From Salticus scenicus (Eukaryota > Arthropoda > Arachnida > Araneae > Salticidae): a stretch of DNA of 64,000 bases. The stretch covers positions 268,236,700 through 268,300,699 of the forward strand of contig OZ005654.1 in NCBI GenBank assembly GCA_963930645.1, written 5' to 3'. The translations under genes were made by a program, and so were the position numbers. Under the pieces are notes generated by a model. It was not told the DNA's origin. It worked only from the letters and a program-made list of their open reading frames with translations, and did not search any database. Shown in pieces: positions 10,641-23,551 of the stretch (position 1 is the stretch's first letter; each line of letters opens with the position of its first letter).

Positions 10641-11640
10641 TTCTTTAATTTTTTAAAACTATAATATTATTCTAATTGCAATTGTTTTATATATTTAAAA
10701 AATATATACAATCATTTCATAGATGTTTTGAAATAATAATAATAATTTCCTTCTATGAACAAAATATCCTAAGATAGTAATTTCGGAGAAAAGTATTGAT
10801 TAAATCATAATACTACCACAAAAATGAGCAAACTGTATAATAATTCATTTTTCTATTACAGCATGAAACATGCTTAACGATTCTTTAAACAATATCCGGT
10901 TATCTTTTAATTGCAGATTATAGACGAGCGGTCATAAAAATATTGTGCGTGTCGTAAAAAAGCTATAATGAATTCATGTAGACTAATAGCAAGTACATAA
11001 GATATAAAAACTTATGCTACGGAAAATTATGACTGTTTTTCTAAAGTACTCTCGTGGGTGTAGTCAATGTACGAGCTGTTTAATTTCTAAGTTAAAAGAA
11101 AATATTAGCATATGAGAGCGAAAACAACTTGCCGCAAAGTCGACCTCTTAAAACGAAAATATAATATTTACAAAAAAATATGAATGTTATGACTAGGATG
11201 AGAATTTTTTTTAAAATTAGAATTTGAATCCTGACTTAGTAATAATAATAATAATAATAATAATGATAATAATAAACAGAATTTCTTTAAGGCTAAATTA
11301 TCAAATAAGAATGATAAAAAGCATTAATCAAACTTTTTAAATATCAGAAATTATTAATGGAATTTATGTACTTTAAATGATATGTAATAATTTTAAAAAT
11401 ATAAATTTAATTGATACATAAAATTACTTTTTTAATAACTATTTATTATTTTCTATTAAATCGAATATATTGTATAAGTAATTTGTAATAATTACAATAG
11501 AACAAAGTATACTATACTTAAATATTGTTTCAGAATTATTCTTGGTACTTGAATAGGCCATATTTAAGATATAAATATAATAAATTAAAAAGATCATATT
11601 CATGGGAGTAGAGGAGACATTTTTTCCAAATTTCAAGTTT
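10641..11640. other. Non-coding AT-rich stretch with (AAT)n
   Basis: Only an AAT microsatellite (about 11240-11275) and scattered short homopolymers are visible. No gene or element end was found. Confidence 0.5.
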
Positions 11641-11649
11641 CTATATTAA

Positions 11650-11800
11650 GCCACTACGATTTCCCGGGGCAGTTCCCTTAGCGACAGTACCTTTAACGTA
11701 AATCTGTAAAGCCGTATCTTTAGCATAATTGTTATCCCCGTTCAGTGGCGTACTTTTAGCATAAGTGCCTTTAGCGTAAATCTGTAATAAGTTAAAAAAA
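11650..11800 (+). repeat. Short degenerate tandem repeat of GTACCTTTAGCGTAA-type units
   Basis: Units such as TTCCCTTAGCGACAG, TACCTTTAACGTAAATCTGT, TATCTTTAGCATAA, TACTTTTAGCATAA and TGCCTTTAGCGTAAATCTGT follow one another at irregular short spacing. Inverted relatives (TTACGCTAAGGGCA, TCGCTATGGGCAC) occur at 29450-29485. The function is unknown; it may be the end region of a dispersed element. Confidence 0.55.
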
Positions 11801-11943
11801 ATAAAAATAAAAATAAAATAAAAAAATCAACTTTCCTTTACACTATATCCAGAGTTAGGATTAGCTGTTTGGTTTCAGAAGTAAACTATCACAAAATATG
11901 GGCATCTAAAAATTGAAGGAATGTTCTTTGTTGTCACATTTAT

Positions 11944-12330
11944 ACAATAAAATAATCTGGTGTGTCATTCAGAGAACTTTATCTTACCCTGCATTTCGAC
12001 ACTGACTGGTTGCATATTAAGTCGTAAAATCAAAAAAGGAAGATAATAAAGTTCAATCTACTTAAAAAATAATCTAAAATAGGTTTAGCAACAGTTTTAT
12101 TTAACGTATAATTCTATATGGGGGTATCGCCTCCACAATCCTCAATTGTAGTGCCTACATTTACTTAAAAAAAAAAAAAAAAAGAAGAAGGCTGTTATTA
12201 CTTAGCCTTCAAACTTGCCAATATTGATGAAATTTTTTAAGTGGTAACATAATATGAATTTCAAAATACACAATTTGGATTTCCTACAGTTAGTTGTTTT
12301 TAAGTTATGCTGATAACAGTTATACATACG
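11944..12330 (+). repeat. SINE-like family 2, copy 3
   Basis: It begins CTGGTGTGTCATTCAGAGAA and continues CTTACCCTGCATTT, then GGGGGTATCGCCTCCACAAT and GTGCCTACATTTA, then TTTTTAAGTTATGC, in the same order as 8640-9105. An A run interrupts it at 12166-12182. Confidence 0.65.
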
Positions 12331-12372
12331 TATCAACTGCTATAAATTAGACTTTCATATTCAAGGCACCCA

Positions 12373-12605
12373 AAACGTAACCCAAGTAGCACAGGAACGT
12401 TCTGTGAACGTCTAATAACGGTTTCAATAGTTCAAACACCGTGTTTCGTGTCAAAAGAACGTTCTAAAACACGTTCAGAAATGGTATTATTTAGAACGTT
12501 CTGAAAATGTTTGATTTGTACCATCTATAAAACGTACAATTCTAGTTCTATATAGAACGTTCAAGTGTAACACCGTCATAACACGTTCTGTAACAGTGTA
12601 ATTAT
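12373..12605 (+). repeat. GAACGTTC-rich element, copy 1
   Basis: It starts CCCAAGTAGCACAGGAACGT, the inverted counterpart of the end at about 29036 (ACGTTTCGGTGCTGCTTGGG). Palindromic GAACGTTC or its variants recur through the element. Copy 2 (28745-29036) is in opposite orientation. It is probably a MITE-like element; no coding frame is present. Confidence 0.65.
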
Positions 12606-12639
12606 AACGAATATGACAAAATGACTTTTTAGTACTATT

Positions 12640-13730
12640 GGTTGAGAAACTAGATTAATCATGAAAATTTTTGACTTCAGTTTTTGATTTTTTTACACGT
12701 TTTCTGGCGTGAGGAATCCGGAAGTCAAAAGGTTGGTATGGTATCGGCACCTATTAGCGTGATAGCCCGTTAGTCCATGTACACGATATCTCAAGAACAA
12801 ATGATTGCAGAGAGATCGGACCAGTTTTAAAATATCGCTTATGATATTGATAAGAATCCTATTGAGAGATTTGTAACATTCTAATTTAAAAACTTCGTAA
12901 GTTATTCGAAATTTATAATTTTTAGCTTGATAGAGAATAGAGCATTTTTTACATTTTCAGTTTAACGTTTTGTTAGCACGTCAGTAAAGAATGCTTTTCA
13001 AGAATCAGTAGCGGTGAGGTGAAAAAAAATTTCAAAATTTTAAACTCATGGAAAAATTTTGTGAATTTTGTATTTCATGAATCAATGTATGGAATTCAAC
13101 CAAACTTGTTACATAATTAGATCTTGCCCTAAATTGGAGGTTATTTAAATTTCATTTAGGATATATCGTCCGATAGATTGCGGTGCTATGTAATGAAACC
13201 CTCCATTTATGGGACGGCTATATCTCAGCTTCTATAGTGTACAAATGCATTAAACTTAATATATTGGTATATATCATGATAACCTCTGCTAATACAATTT
13301 GGATGTATACATTGTCCAACAGGTGGCGTTGTAATCTGCAATTTAATCATTTTAACGGAAAGGCAATATTTTAACTCTTGTGATTTAACACTTAAATTTT
13401 GTGATACACTGAAGTTATAAGTGAAATCGATTTTATGTAAAGCTTTACTGGTCCATTTTGGATGCACATCGGCCAACAGGTGCTATGTTGCAATGTAATC
13501 TCATAACGGAAACGAAAAATCTCAACTTCTGTGATTTATAAATGTTGTAAATTTGGTACGTGAAATTAATATTACGTAAAACTCTACAGATTGCCTTTGG
13601 GTGCATATTGGACGACAGGTGGCACTGCCACGTTCCAATATTTTCCATTCACAGAAAGGCTATCTATCAGCTTCTGTAATATATATACTCACCAAACCTT
13701 CTGTGTGACATACATTTGATATACATTATT
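12640..13730 (+). repeat. Degenerate tandem array, ~140-160-bp units
   Basis: The phrase TTGGATG-A-AT-G-CCAACAGGTGG recurs near 13299, 13456 and 13596. ACGGAAAGGC with CAGCTTCTGT blocks lie between these. The leader 12655-12850 (TTACACGTTTTCTGGCG, GGAAGTCAAAA, ATATCTCAAGAAC) resembles the leaders of other elements in the window. Small frames inside it are repeats, not genes. Confidence 0.6.
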
Positions 13731-14300
13731 GATTCAATTTGGCTGTATAACGAGTAATAGTCAAACAGTTTTTTTTTTATTATTATTATTCATAGGACAT
13801 TGTTTTTTCCCCTAGGAATAAGTATACGGGGATGGGGGAGGGGTGGATAAAAATTTTCACAATGATTATCTTTCAAAAGAATTCGATATCACCTTTAAAA
13901 CGAATAATTGAACCATCGTTTTCTGATGATTTAAAACAAATTTACCGTTTTTTTTTTTTTTTTTTTTTTTCATTTGTCATAATAATAATAAACCCTTAGA
14001 AAAATAAATTTTCTAAGATCTTCTACATAGCATAAAAATGATTGTCTTCTGTCATGAAAATCTGCTAATCAAGGATGTTATTGAATAAATAATCTACTGC
14101 TTGATCAGCAAACTGCACAAGGTTCGGTCTGCATAGCATCAACATAATTGAAGAATGTGACAAAAATTTTCGCGCTTTAACTTAACGATAAGCAAGCATC
14201 TGCTATTACAGGAAGTCAAACGGTTTGGCAGTTTTATCGCTAATTTGGCTATTTTTTTCCTCTCTTTAATTATTGCTTATATTTTTCTTGCTTTTCTTTC
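13731..14300. other. Homopolymer-rich spacer
   Basis: T runs at 13768-13777 and 13947-13970 and a short G-rich patch (13830-13848) are the only notable features. Confidence 0.45.
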
Positions 14301-14309
14301 TCTCATCCA

Positions 14310-15060
14310 CAGATATGGATAAGAAAAATCCAAAATTTGACCCGAAAGTATTGTTTTTGGGTCAAATTTTGAAACTGATTTTTTGCAATATTTTTGCACA
14401 TTTTGAGGTCCCCTGAATCCAAAAATCAGGTTTTTGTATTTGATCTGTGTGTGTGTGTGTGTGTCTTTGTGTATGCCTGTACGTGTATGCCAGTTATCAG
14501 CACATTTCAAAAACAAATAATTCCAGAATATGAAAACTTAGTATTCTACATTTGAATCATGTAAGGGGATGCTGCACTTAGCTTTTCCTTGAGACCAAGC
14601 AAATGCTTCGTGTACAGGGACGTCCAAGATAATTCAAATACATTAGGTATGTGAGCGAAATTTTTTTGCTATTTACAGTTTAATATCTGTAGCCTGTACT
14701 AAACAAAAATAAGTTAACATATATTTTTTTATATGCATAAAAGTATGTTTAGTGTAAAATATGGCATGAAAATCATTCCCCATTCATCTACAGGGCTACC
14801 TAGGAATGATAATTAATACTTCAAACCTACAGAGTAAACAAAGAAATTTTTTAAGTGGAAATTTTAACGCTTTTTTTTCCCTATAATTACACGTTTTGAA
14901 GTTCCCTGAATACTAAAATCAAATTTTTAATGGTTAATCTTTGTGTATGCCTGTTATCAGCTAATTTTAAAACAAATATTTGCAGATAATTCAAATTTTG
15001 TATTTTGAAGTTTATTTTGAGGTTGCTAAAAATGTTTGTTCAAGATTAATAAGCTTGAAA
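14310..15060 (+). repeat. Two decayed tandem copies of a GAGGTCCCCTGAAT-headed repeat
   Basis: The block CACATTTTGAGGTCCCCTGA with TTTGTGTATGCCTGT occurs at 14398-14480. A diverged version (ACACGTTTTGAAGTTCCCTG ... TTTGTGTATGCCTGT) lies at 14890-14955, about 490 bp downstream. The same ACGTTTTGAGGTCC phrase heads the 173-bp-satellite elements, so they may share an ancestor. A GT microsatellite sits at 14446-14463. Confidence 0.5.
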
Positions 15061-15089
15061 GAGTGGTGAGAAAGAAAGTTGACTGAAAA

Positions 15090-15365
15090 ATTTGGAATGA
15101 ACTTTTAAATTTAATAATAGCCAAGAATTTTTTATAGTAGGCATTATGCAATATATTTAAACGGGGTCCCCCCCCCCTCCTCATTGAGAGAGTTATTCGT
15201 CAAATAATATCTGTTCCTAAAACTAGTTTGAAATTTTTAAAACGTAGATTTATATATAGTATTTGTTATCTTACACTTTAATCTGCAATCTGCATTTATA
15301 GTATTCAAATGCTAGGTAAGAGTAAGAGACAGCCATGTGAGTGTCCCACGAAATTAGTATTAATA
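15090..15365 (-). repeat. SINE-like family 2, inverted copy
   Basis: The reverse complement contains GTGGGACACTCACATGGC, TTACCTAGCATTTGAATACT and GAGGAGGGGGGGACCCCGT, in the same order as the copies at 8640 and 11944. A C run (15170-15177) reads as a G run on the minus strand. Confidence 0.6.
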
Positions 15366-15599
15366 TTTAAATAAAAACAGTCTTTTTTAAATACTGATAA
15401 TGCATAATTAAGTAGTAATTTTTATTTTATTTTTATCTATTTATTTATTTGGGTTGAGAAGTGATGTGTCTGTCAAATGAAAGAAGAGATTTAATTGATG
15501 GTCTACATTCATGATGACGGTCGTTATTAAAAAAAATAGCGATACCTTCAAATTTCACACATTATAAAATCCAAAATTTTGCTTCAAATTATCTTGGAA

Positions 15600-15911
15600 T
15601 GGCGAATTTTGGTTGGTGGGTATTGATTGAGTGTATGTAATAGGCACTTCGGTGGTATTTCGCGAAACTTCTAACTTACCCGCCGAAGAGGGAGAGTAAA
15701 AAGTGGGTAAGACGCTGCCGAAAGCAATGGAAACCCAGACTAATCATGTTGCGAGCGGAAGAACCATTACCAAACGCAGCTGGAACATCAACTTAAGTTT
15801 CGATTGATTTCAGCGATTTTTTTTTTTCTTTTGAGATTTTGTTAATAATGACATGGAATTTTGAGAATTTATTTAAATATACTATGCAGCAAAGCGGGCA
15901 AAGCCTGCTAA
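15600..15911 (+). mobile_element. Possible Helitron-like 3' end with a GC-richer body
   Basis: The sequence ends in GCGGGCAAAGCCTGCTAA followed by T: a short hairpin running into CTAA, which fits the CTRR terminus and A|T insertion typical of Helitrons. The body 15640-15790 is unusually GC-rich for the window. No 5' TC end was identified, and the hairpin overlaps CTAA rather than lying upstream of it, so the call is tentative. Confidence 0.35.
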
Positions 15912-17080
15912 TGTTTATTTAAAGCATACTTAGATATGCTACACGAAACGTAATAAAATTATGAAATACTGTTCGTATGCACATAAAACATGTTTCCTAT
16001 AAAATATTTTATTGTTAGCTTATGATTCATAAGGCCATATAGAAATATTTAGATATATTAGAGGATAATAAGCGAAAATTGATCGAAGTGTGTTTTAAAT
16101 TTTGTTAAACGTTTTCAACTTTCCAACGAGTTAAAAATATGCTTAAAATTTAAGTTTGTCAACACCATTGTCTGTCTATTCGTTCTCTAATTTCAAAAAT
16201 ATATTTTATAATTCCTCAGTTACATCGTAACCGTGCTCATTTTTTATTGAAAGTATGTGTATACCGTAAGCGGTTTGATATGGGGACTCACTAAAATTTT
16301 AAACGTACAAAAGTGTATGTTTAGGTGTAGGGTGCAGGTGTTTTATAAACTAAGTGGTCCGCATGATTTTTCTTTTTTGTTTATTACTAAATATAGTAAA
16401 AATGTAGCAATTTCTGTAATATTTCAATAAAAATATAAATATCTTGCGCATTAGTAAAAAAAAAAAAAAAAAAAAAAAAAAACTAGTTATACTGTGACGG
16501 CTTTAAAAGTTTCTTTTTTATTCCATTCTATATAATAGCGTCACCAACGATTTATTCGCACAAAATTTCAAGAAACTTAGCTTCTCACAATTAACTTTCT
16601 ATACATATAATTTCGTACAATTTTCACCAATAGGTGCTGCTGTATAGGCAACTGGAAATCCCAGACACTAACAGCAACGCCACATTGTGGATAGATTACA
16701 TCCGAATTGAATCAGCATACATTTTAATAATATAAATATCATATACCAATTTTGGTGGATTTAAATAACAATAAATAACATACGAAATATATATACCTTA
16801 GAAGAACTACCTACTCTGAGAAGCAAGGTTTTACCTTATCAGAAAAAACGAAATTAAATTGTCGTCTGTTAGCTTTTTGTACCCAAATAAAATCAGTACA
16901 GATTTGCATGATTTCCATCACATGTACAAGCTTAGTGTATTTATAACTATAGATGATTAGATGGAGCCTGTCCAGTAGAATTGCAATATAGAAGCAACAT
17001 GTTATGAAAGCCACATATTAAAATCTAATTAGCAGTAATTTAAGTCTAGCCAAATATTAAGTTTGGTTAAATGCTGTCCA
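15912..17080. other. No gene seen; A-run at 16456-16482
   Basis: AT-rich sequence with one long A run. A patch at 16620-16690 (ACCAATAGGTGCTGCTGTA) faintly recalls the 12640-13730 array. No coding frame is supported. Confidence 0.4.
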
Positions 17081-17084
17081 CTGG

Positions 17085-17245
17085 CTCGTGAGAAACAGAG
17101 TCCAAAATTTTCTTTCTGACACACATACAAAGACATTTTCTAACAATAGTCGAATCATATTCAAAAAATCACAAACTGTGTGAATTTATCGAAAATCGAA
17201 AGTCGGAAATTTTCACGAATCCAATACTTTCTTCTTGACAGATGT
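17085..17245 (-). repeat. Head fragment of a dispersed repeat
   Basis: On the minus strand it reads AGAAAGTATTGGATTCGTGA, then TTTCCGACTTTCGATTTTCG, then a TGTCTTTGTATGTGTGTCAG block. The same layout occurs at 49035-49195. The first 45 bp resemble the head of the 173-bp-satellite elements (GAAAGTATTGTAATCATGTC). Confidence 0.5.
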
Positions 17246-17375
17246 AAGTAAAATAATAATAATAATAATAAACGGTAATCATACGCTTGATCCAATCTTG
17301 AGGTTGAAATAATTAAAAACAGCTAAAAAAAATGTTTTATTTATTTATTAATTTATTTATTTTCTCCTATATTAA

Positions 17376-17620
17376 CCCTTTGCCGGCCCTAGTGCTCTAA
17401 ACCGCTATACATAGTATTGCCAAATTGAGGGACTCTTTTATTTAACGAACACCAATAATTTTGAGGAGTGATATTTGATGTACATAATGGACGAATAAAC
17501 TTCGAAGTGATTAGACAACCGATGCAGTAGAAATTTATTGGTGGATATTGAACAAAAAAAATCCTGAAATTTGGCAACATTCAAAAAAGGAGAGGGAAAT
17601 TCAATAGGACCGGCAAAGGA
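17376..17620. mobile_element. piggyBac-like MITE at TTAA
   Basis: The left end is TTAA then CCCTTTGCCGGCCCTA. The right end is TAGGACCGGCAAAGGA then TTAA, a 14-bp-class inverted repeat with one terminal mismatch. TTAA target duplications lie at 17372-17375 and 17621-17624. A further inner match (TTGCCAAATT on both arms) supports a 245-bp non-autonomous element. CCCTTTG ends at TTAA are typical of piggyBac relatives. Confidence 0.8.
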
Positions 17621-17724
17621 TTAAATTAAAGGTTTAAAGGATAAAATTTCGATCCGTGCAGTCATCTAGAATAACGTTTAGTATAAAAATACACAGATTA
17701 TTTTTAACTAATGGTTGTGAAATG

Positions 17725-17728
<4 letters not shown>

Positions 17729-17761
<33 letters not shown>
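17729..17761. repeat. (TA)n microsatellite
   Basis: A pure dinucleotide run of about 16 units. Comparable runs lie at 18819-18850, 20578-20607, 22112-22139, 22299-22326, 25057-25080 and 30908-30932. Confidence 0.95.
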
Positions 17762-17766
<5 letters not shown>

Positions 17767-17845
17767 ATACTGATAATTATTCAAAAAAACTTTTTGTACA
17801 TTCGGCAGAAAAATTACTGAAGCACACATCCACGTTTCATATATA

Positions 17846-18150
17846 CTAGCAAACCCGTGCGGCATTTTCGCACTTTATTTCTTTTCTTATTTACCTTTAA
17901 AATTTGAAACTTATAAATATTATATCAATAACACCTTTTATTAAAATTTTAATTTACCAGAAGCCAAATTATTATTAGATACAAATAAATATTGTGCAAT
18001 AGTGAAACCAGAATTATTCAAAGAAAAGCTTCAAAATAAAATTCATGGTTTATGACTCAGTTTTCATACTTCCGCAGGCAGTACGGTTTTAGTAAAGGAC
18101 CCCTGTGACGCCTTTTAAATTTTAATGTATGCAATGGCATTTTATTTATT
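17846..18150 (-). mobile_element. Helitron-like 3' end, minus strand
   Basis: On the minus strand the terminus reads hairpin GTGCGAAAATGCCGCAC, then GGGTTTG, then CTAG, followed by T (plus positions 17873 down to 17845). A GC hairpin a few bases upstream of CTRR, with insertion between A and T, is the Helitron signature. The body extends to higher coordinates. Its 5' TC end is not recognisable, so the outer limit (18150) is a guess. No Rep-helicase coding sequence is present. Confidence 0.6.
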
Positions 18151-18814
18151 TTAGCGTAATTTTTTGTAAAAAAGAAAAAAAACAAATCCTAGACTTAAAT
18201 TGATAATATTTTTTTATGATTGCGTTTTGTAGCCAATTTATGATAATATATCATGTTCTGTTTATATCTTTGAAATATTGCTAGGTTTATACTGACTCTT
18301 GCAAAGATTTTGCAGAAATAACTTTCAAAAATACATTTCTCATAAAATAATGTCCTCAAACAAATATCGTCATGTTTTCTTTATTAGATCATTGAACTGA
18401 ATCCGCGTGCTTAAATATTGTTCATTTTTAAATACTATTTTTTATCCTCACGTATTTTATTAATTTTACCACTGTCGTAGCATTTCAAAAAATATTAATT
18501 GAAATTGGTCCACGTTAGAGAAATATTATATAGATATTAGTTTGATCACTAATTTTTATCATCAATCTACTTTTTTATAAACAGCTTAAGACTAAGATTA
18601 TGACTCGATAAATATTTACTCAACAAAACAGTTTAGGTGCAAATATTTTGATTTACTAGAGCTTCAATAATATTTCTGCCGACAGTATATGGAGTAGCAT
18701 CATTCACAACCGCTCTTTCGTGCCGGCAAAATGATTTTAATATTTTTTGAAATAGCTCACAATTTTTAAAATGAATAGTTGAATCAAGCTTCTGTAATAA
18801 TTTGAAATAATTGA

Positions 18815-18854
<40 letters not shown>

Positions 18855-20571
18855 AAATAAATAAATAATATTTTTTTCCATTATTGGTTTTTTTCCTTTC
18901 TCTCATTTTTTTCATAAATGTAAAATGCAGAAATAACTACTTTTAATTGAACAACGTGGATTTGTTTAAGAAAATATAAAATACAGTTTTGTAATGGCCA
19001 CGACGTACTAGCTTGATTTTGTAATTATCATCCTGTTTAGTTAGATAAGCTTTCCTTGAAGTGGCATTTTATGTAATTCAATAAAACAAGCATGCAACAT
19101 TTTAAATACACCACGAATTTTTATATCTTGCCTCATCATAAAAATAAACTATTTAACAAAATATTGTTAAATACAAACTCTGTAACATAATATTTAAATA
19201 ACATTTTTTTAATACAATTGTTGAGTTCTGCATTTTTCATTAAAGTAACTACATAAAACAAAAATAGTTTTTTTAACCCCTAATAATTAAATAATGACTA
19301 TGCCACAAAATGAAAAGGACTACTTGTGTTGTTTTATCTCAAAATAGAAAGCTGCCAAATTTGACTAGACCGCCAAATTACCAACAAGGGTTGCCAGTTC
19401 CATAATTTTCAGCCGCGAAAACCAAATGATTTCATATCAATTTTCTCATGTTTATGACTTTCTGATTATCAAAGAGAGACGTAAGAGTGAATTTACTTTA
19501 TATATCTTACATACATATATTTTGATACATTATTAATACTTTATTCATACTTATAATAAATGTTTGTATATAATTATTAATCAGATGCTAAAAAGTTTGA
19601 CTTGTTATTTTTAAGTTTTTTTTTTTTTTTTTTTTTTTTATCTCGAGAAATTGAAAAATGCTGTTAATGTAAATCTAACTACTAATTTGTTTTCTAACAG
19701 CATTTGAATATTAGTATTACCAATGAATAAAATTTACAAGCAAAACTTGTCACATAATAGTATTATGACATCAAATATTTTTTCTGTTATAAATAAGCGG
19801 GATTTTTGTGTAAAAAATAAACATAATTTAAATTTCTCATCAAGAGAAAAAAACATATATTAATTTCTTATAAATCTAATTTTAAGGTATGTGTGCTTGT
19901 GTCATTTTGTCAGTCTTAATAAGGGTATGGTGGACGTTGAAAATCTTTCTTTGAAATTATTGTCTTACAATTGTTTGTATTGCATATAATGGGTCGTTCA
20001 ATGTAAAGTGAATTGTTTCCTTCTAAATAGATTTTGAAATAACGAACTTTTTGCAAATTTATATGTAGGAAAACAATTTAAGATTTTGTAAGCATTACCT
20101 ATTTTTAGCGTTTAAAACAAATCAGAGTAGTAAGAATTTATAAATTATAAGAAAAATAACTTAGAAGTTTCATTTTTTAATTATTTAGAAGTTTTAGTTT
20201 TCTGAAAAAACAATGTAAGGCCATTTATGGGATTTTAATGCAATAATTAGAGGTTTTTCACTTTTATAATGAAAGATGTAACTAAATGTGGTAAAATTAA
20301 GCAAAAATATTCATATTTAAAAAATGTGGAGTTTACACCGGTTTCACAGCGTATGTTTCACAGTGTCTGTATATGCATTGAAATGTATGAATATTAAATA
20401 TATTAAAATTTCCTGAATACTACCAAAGTTTAAAAAATTAAAATTACAAATTTTAATCTTTTTTTAAATTGTTTAAAATGCTTTAGTCTTAAGTTTTTAC
20501 TTCGATCTTATATTATTATAGTTTATAAATATACTCTAAATGCATCTGTACATTTATTTTGTGGATTTATT

Positions 20572-20612
<41 letters not shown>

Positions 20613-22101
20613 TGAATTAGAAAAAAAATAATTGCATGAAAATTCCACAGTTAAAAATATTACAAAAATAAAAATTAACTCATCAATCGATCCACAAAGT
20701 AAAGCACAAATGTATTCAGATTATACTAATAAACAATATTAGTGCAAAATCAAGGAGAATTTTCAAAAATTAAATAACGTAGATAATTTTTTTTTTTTAT
20801 ATTATGAATTTTATTCTTTTAATTTTTATAACCGTTTATGACCATGTACGTGTGATTCTACTGGTCAGACAGAAAATTATATTTCAGTTTCAATATCCAT
20901 GTAATAAATGCTAAAAAAGAGATTATGTATTAGTTTTCTTAAATTCAATAACATCGATTTTCTCAAGACATGTGAGTAAAAGCCTGCTTATAAAAATGCT
21001 AATTTAATTTAATGTTGTAAATGTTTACAGTCAGTTACGGTTAATATTAAGAGAACATGTTTAAAAACAGAAATTTATTAAGAAATAAAAACAGAAATTT
21101 TACAAGAAATTTTTATAACAACAGTTTCTAAAATTTCCGTTTTATGGCAGAATTTCTTGAGATTATTAATTTCTTATCCAACATTCATTTTAAATTCGTA
21201 TATTTTTTAAAGTAAAAAAGTTTATTTTACATTTAGATATTTAAAATATTGTATTAAGTTTCATGTTTTTATATTTTTGACAAAATATACATATATATAT
21301 ATAGAGAGAGAGTTTGAAATTAAGATAATTTGTGAGTTGCGTTTTACTATATAGCAGTTCGTAAGATATCTTTCTTGTAAAATACTAATAGATAGCAGCA
21401 CTACTCCGAAATTCACTTAAAATTTACGAATGCGTAGTTGCTTTAATAATATTTCGGTGCTTTCTTTTTTCACTTGAAGAAGAGTCGGACTGATAATTTG
21501 ACCTGAAACAGCTATTGCGTTTCTTTTATTTTCAATTTATAACCTATTTGTCACCTTCATATCAAATGGTAATGAAGTAAAAGAAAAAAAAAGTGCATTA
21601 AAATTTAAATAAAATCTTATTTATAACCGTTATGTTTATGCATAATGTATAAATTTCATAGTATAACAGCTTTTTACTTTTGTTTATTTTAAATAATTTC
21701 TTTAAAAGAGAAATCTTTATGATTTATTTATTTATTTATTTGTAGTATTTATTGGAAACAATGGTAGTATATAGCTGAAAAGATTAAACTTATTAAAATT
21801 AAAATTTAATTAAAATTAATTTTTTTTTTTTTTTTATTCATTCATTTCTTTTTAAAGGAAAATGTACTTTTTCGTTTTATTATATTCATCGAAATCAAAT
21901 GGTAATATAATGGAAAGAGCAGGGGCTATAAAATACATGCTTCAAAATCTAAAGAGGTACAGTTGACTTTAACATTGTAGTTCTTAAATAATAACAGATC
22001 CACCTGTTGTTGATAAATACTCATTTTATCATGAGATATTTAGATGAATTTTTTTTTTTTTTTTTAGCTTACTTACTGATTTTTTACCAAGCAACATACA
22101 T

Positions 22102-22142
<41 letters not shown>

Positions 22143-22293
22143 TCGAACCTCGTTTACGGGAATCTCATGGGGAATAAAAAAAAATTGTTCATGTTATCAG
22201 TAGTTTATATTGTCAGTAACTGAGAAACTGACCTTTGTTTTAGCGGGGATTGTGGAAACTATTCACGATAAGCGGTTTACGTTAATTAGATTC

Positions 22294-22330
<37 letters not shown>

Positions 22331-22750
22331 ATCAGAAAAAAAAAAGTAAAAAATTTACAAATTTAAACTCTCAAAGTACAGAGTATTGTTATAAAGTTTG
22401 GAATAAAATCACAACACAAAATATGGAATAGAGTTTCATATTTTTTTCCCTTTATTTTTCTCATATTCCATTTTCAGATTTAATGCATCTTTTTCAGACG
22501 TGAATTTTACTGTAATAATTTGCTTAAGTCAACTCTGATAGACAAGTTTAATGCATCTGAATGTTTGCATACATGTATTTCAATTTAATCTTTAAAGCGT
22601 TTTTATTATACCTCTTTAATTAATTGATTACGAAAATATGTCTGCTATATTCAATATTTAACATTCTTCAATATATAGCTAATAAAGAAATTTCTAAAAA
22701 TATTTCTTCTTGTAACCAAATATATTTATGTTAAATGTGTAAAAGTTATT
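18151..22750. other. Long gene-free AT-rich stretch
   Basis: Contains (TA)n runs near 18819, 20578, 22112 and 22299, T runs near 19618 and 21821, and an (ATTT)n patch near 21724. A small GC-richer patch at 21355-21530 has no recognised identity. No coding frame, tRNA or bounded transposon was recognised. Confidence 0.5.
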
Positions 22751-22759
22751 CTCACTTAA

Positions 22760-22964
22760 CCCTTTGAGGGACAAGATAATTTTGATCATTTAAAATTATC
22801 TGCCACCAGTACGTACAAACAAATATAAGTGATTAAAAAGAAAAATGGAGTTTTTCTTCTATATTATTAAAGTAAAACTTTGTAAAAAAAATTCTTGGAC
22901 AAGTTTTTACAGTTGGGAATTAAAATTAGGTTTGATATAATGTATTCCAAAGCCTTTGAAAGGG
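22760..22964. mobile_element. piggyBac-like MITE at TTAA, second example
   Basis: The left side is TTAA then CCCTTTGAGGGAC, and the right side is GCCTTTGAAAGGG then TTAA. Target duplications lie at 22756-22759 and 22965-22968. The element is about 205 bp and non-coding, of the same class as 17376-17620 but with a different interior. Confidence 0.7.
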
Positions 22965-23104
22965 TTAAACGAATTTAAATAAATAAAAATGTATAAGTCT
23001 GCGTAGCTTTATATTTTTCTTTCATCTGAATTATATAGAGATCTACAAAAATATAATTAAGTGAACCTGAACATTAATGTTACAAACAATACTCTGGTTA
23101 ATAT

Positions 23105-23105
23105 A

Positions 23106-23136
<31 letters not shown>

Positions 23137-23138
23137 TG
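23105..23138. repeat. Poly-T run
   Basis: A T tract of more than 25 bases. Others of similar size are at 987-1016, 19618-19639 and 40463-40496. Confidence 0.9.
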
Positions 23139-23551
23139 GTATCTGGTTGCGTAAAAACATTATGTAACATTGGGCATTATGTAAAATCACAATGCACAAT
23201 ATTGTTTTAATTTAATCTTTTAAAGTTTTATTTTCGTATGCATTTCGCATTATTAAGATATATATTTTTGAAAAATTTAAACTGTTGTTCCGAATTTATC
23301 ATTTTTGGTGTATAACGTACAAAACTCATAAATATTAAATATGTACATAGTAGACATACGTTGTACAGTATCTAAGAACTACAATGCCGTATATTTATTA
23401 AGAGTATATTGTACTGTATGTAATTAATGAATCTGTCAATTTTATGATTAATAATCAAATAGTAATTCAGATAAAGCTAGTCTGAATACACACAAGTGTA
23501 AGCACATATGTAATCCACAGAATAATTATTGTGCATCTTTATATACGTATA

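Noticed and set aside
13225..13648. Open frames on both strands in the ~150-bp tandem array
   Set aside because: Repeat units lacking stops by chance; no protein motif, and the frames are not preserved from unit to unit.
18633..18881. An 82-codon minus-strand frame
   Set aside because: Its N-terminal part is a translated (TA)n microsatellite of alternating Tyr/Ile; no other support.
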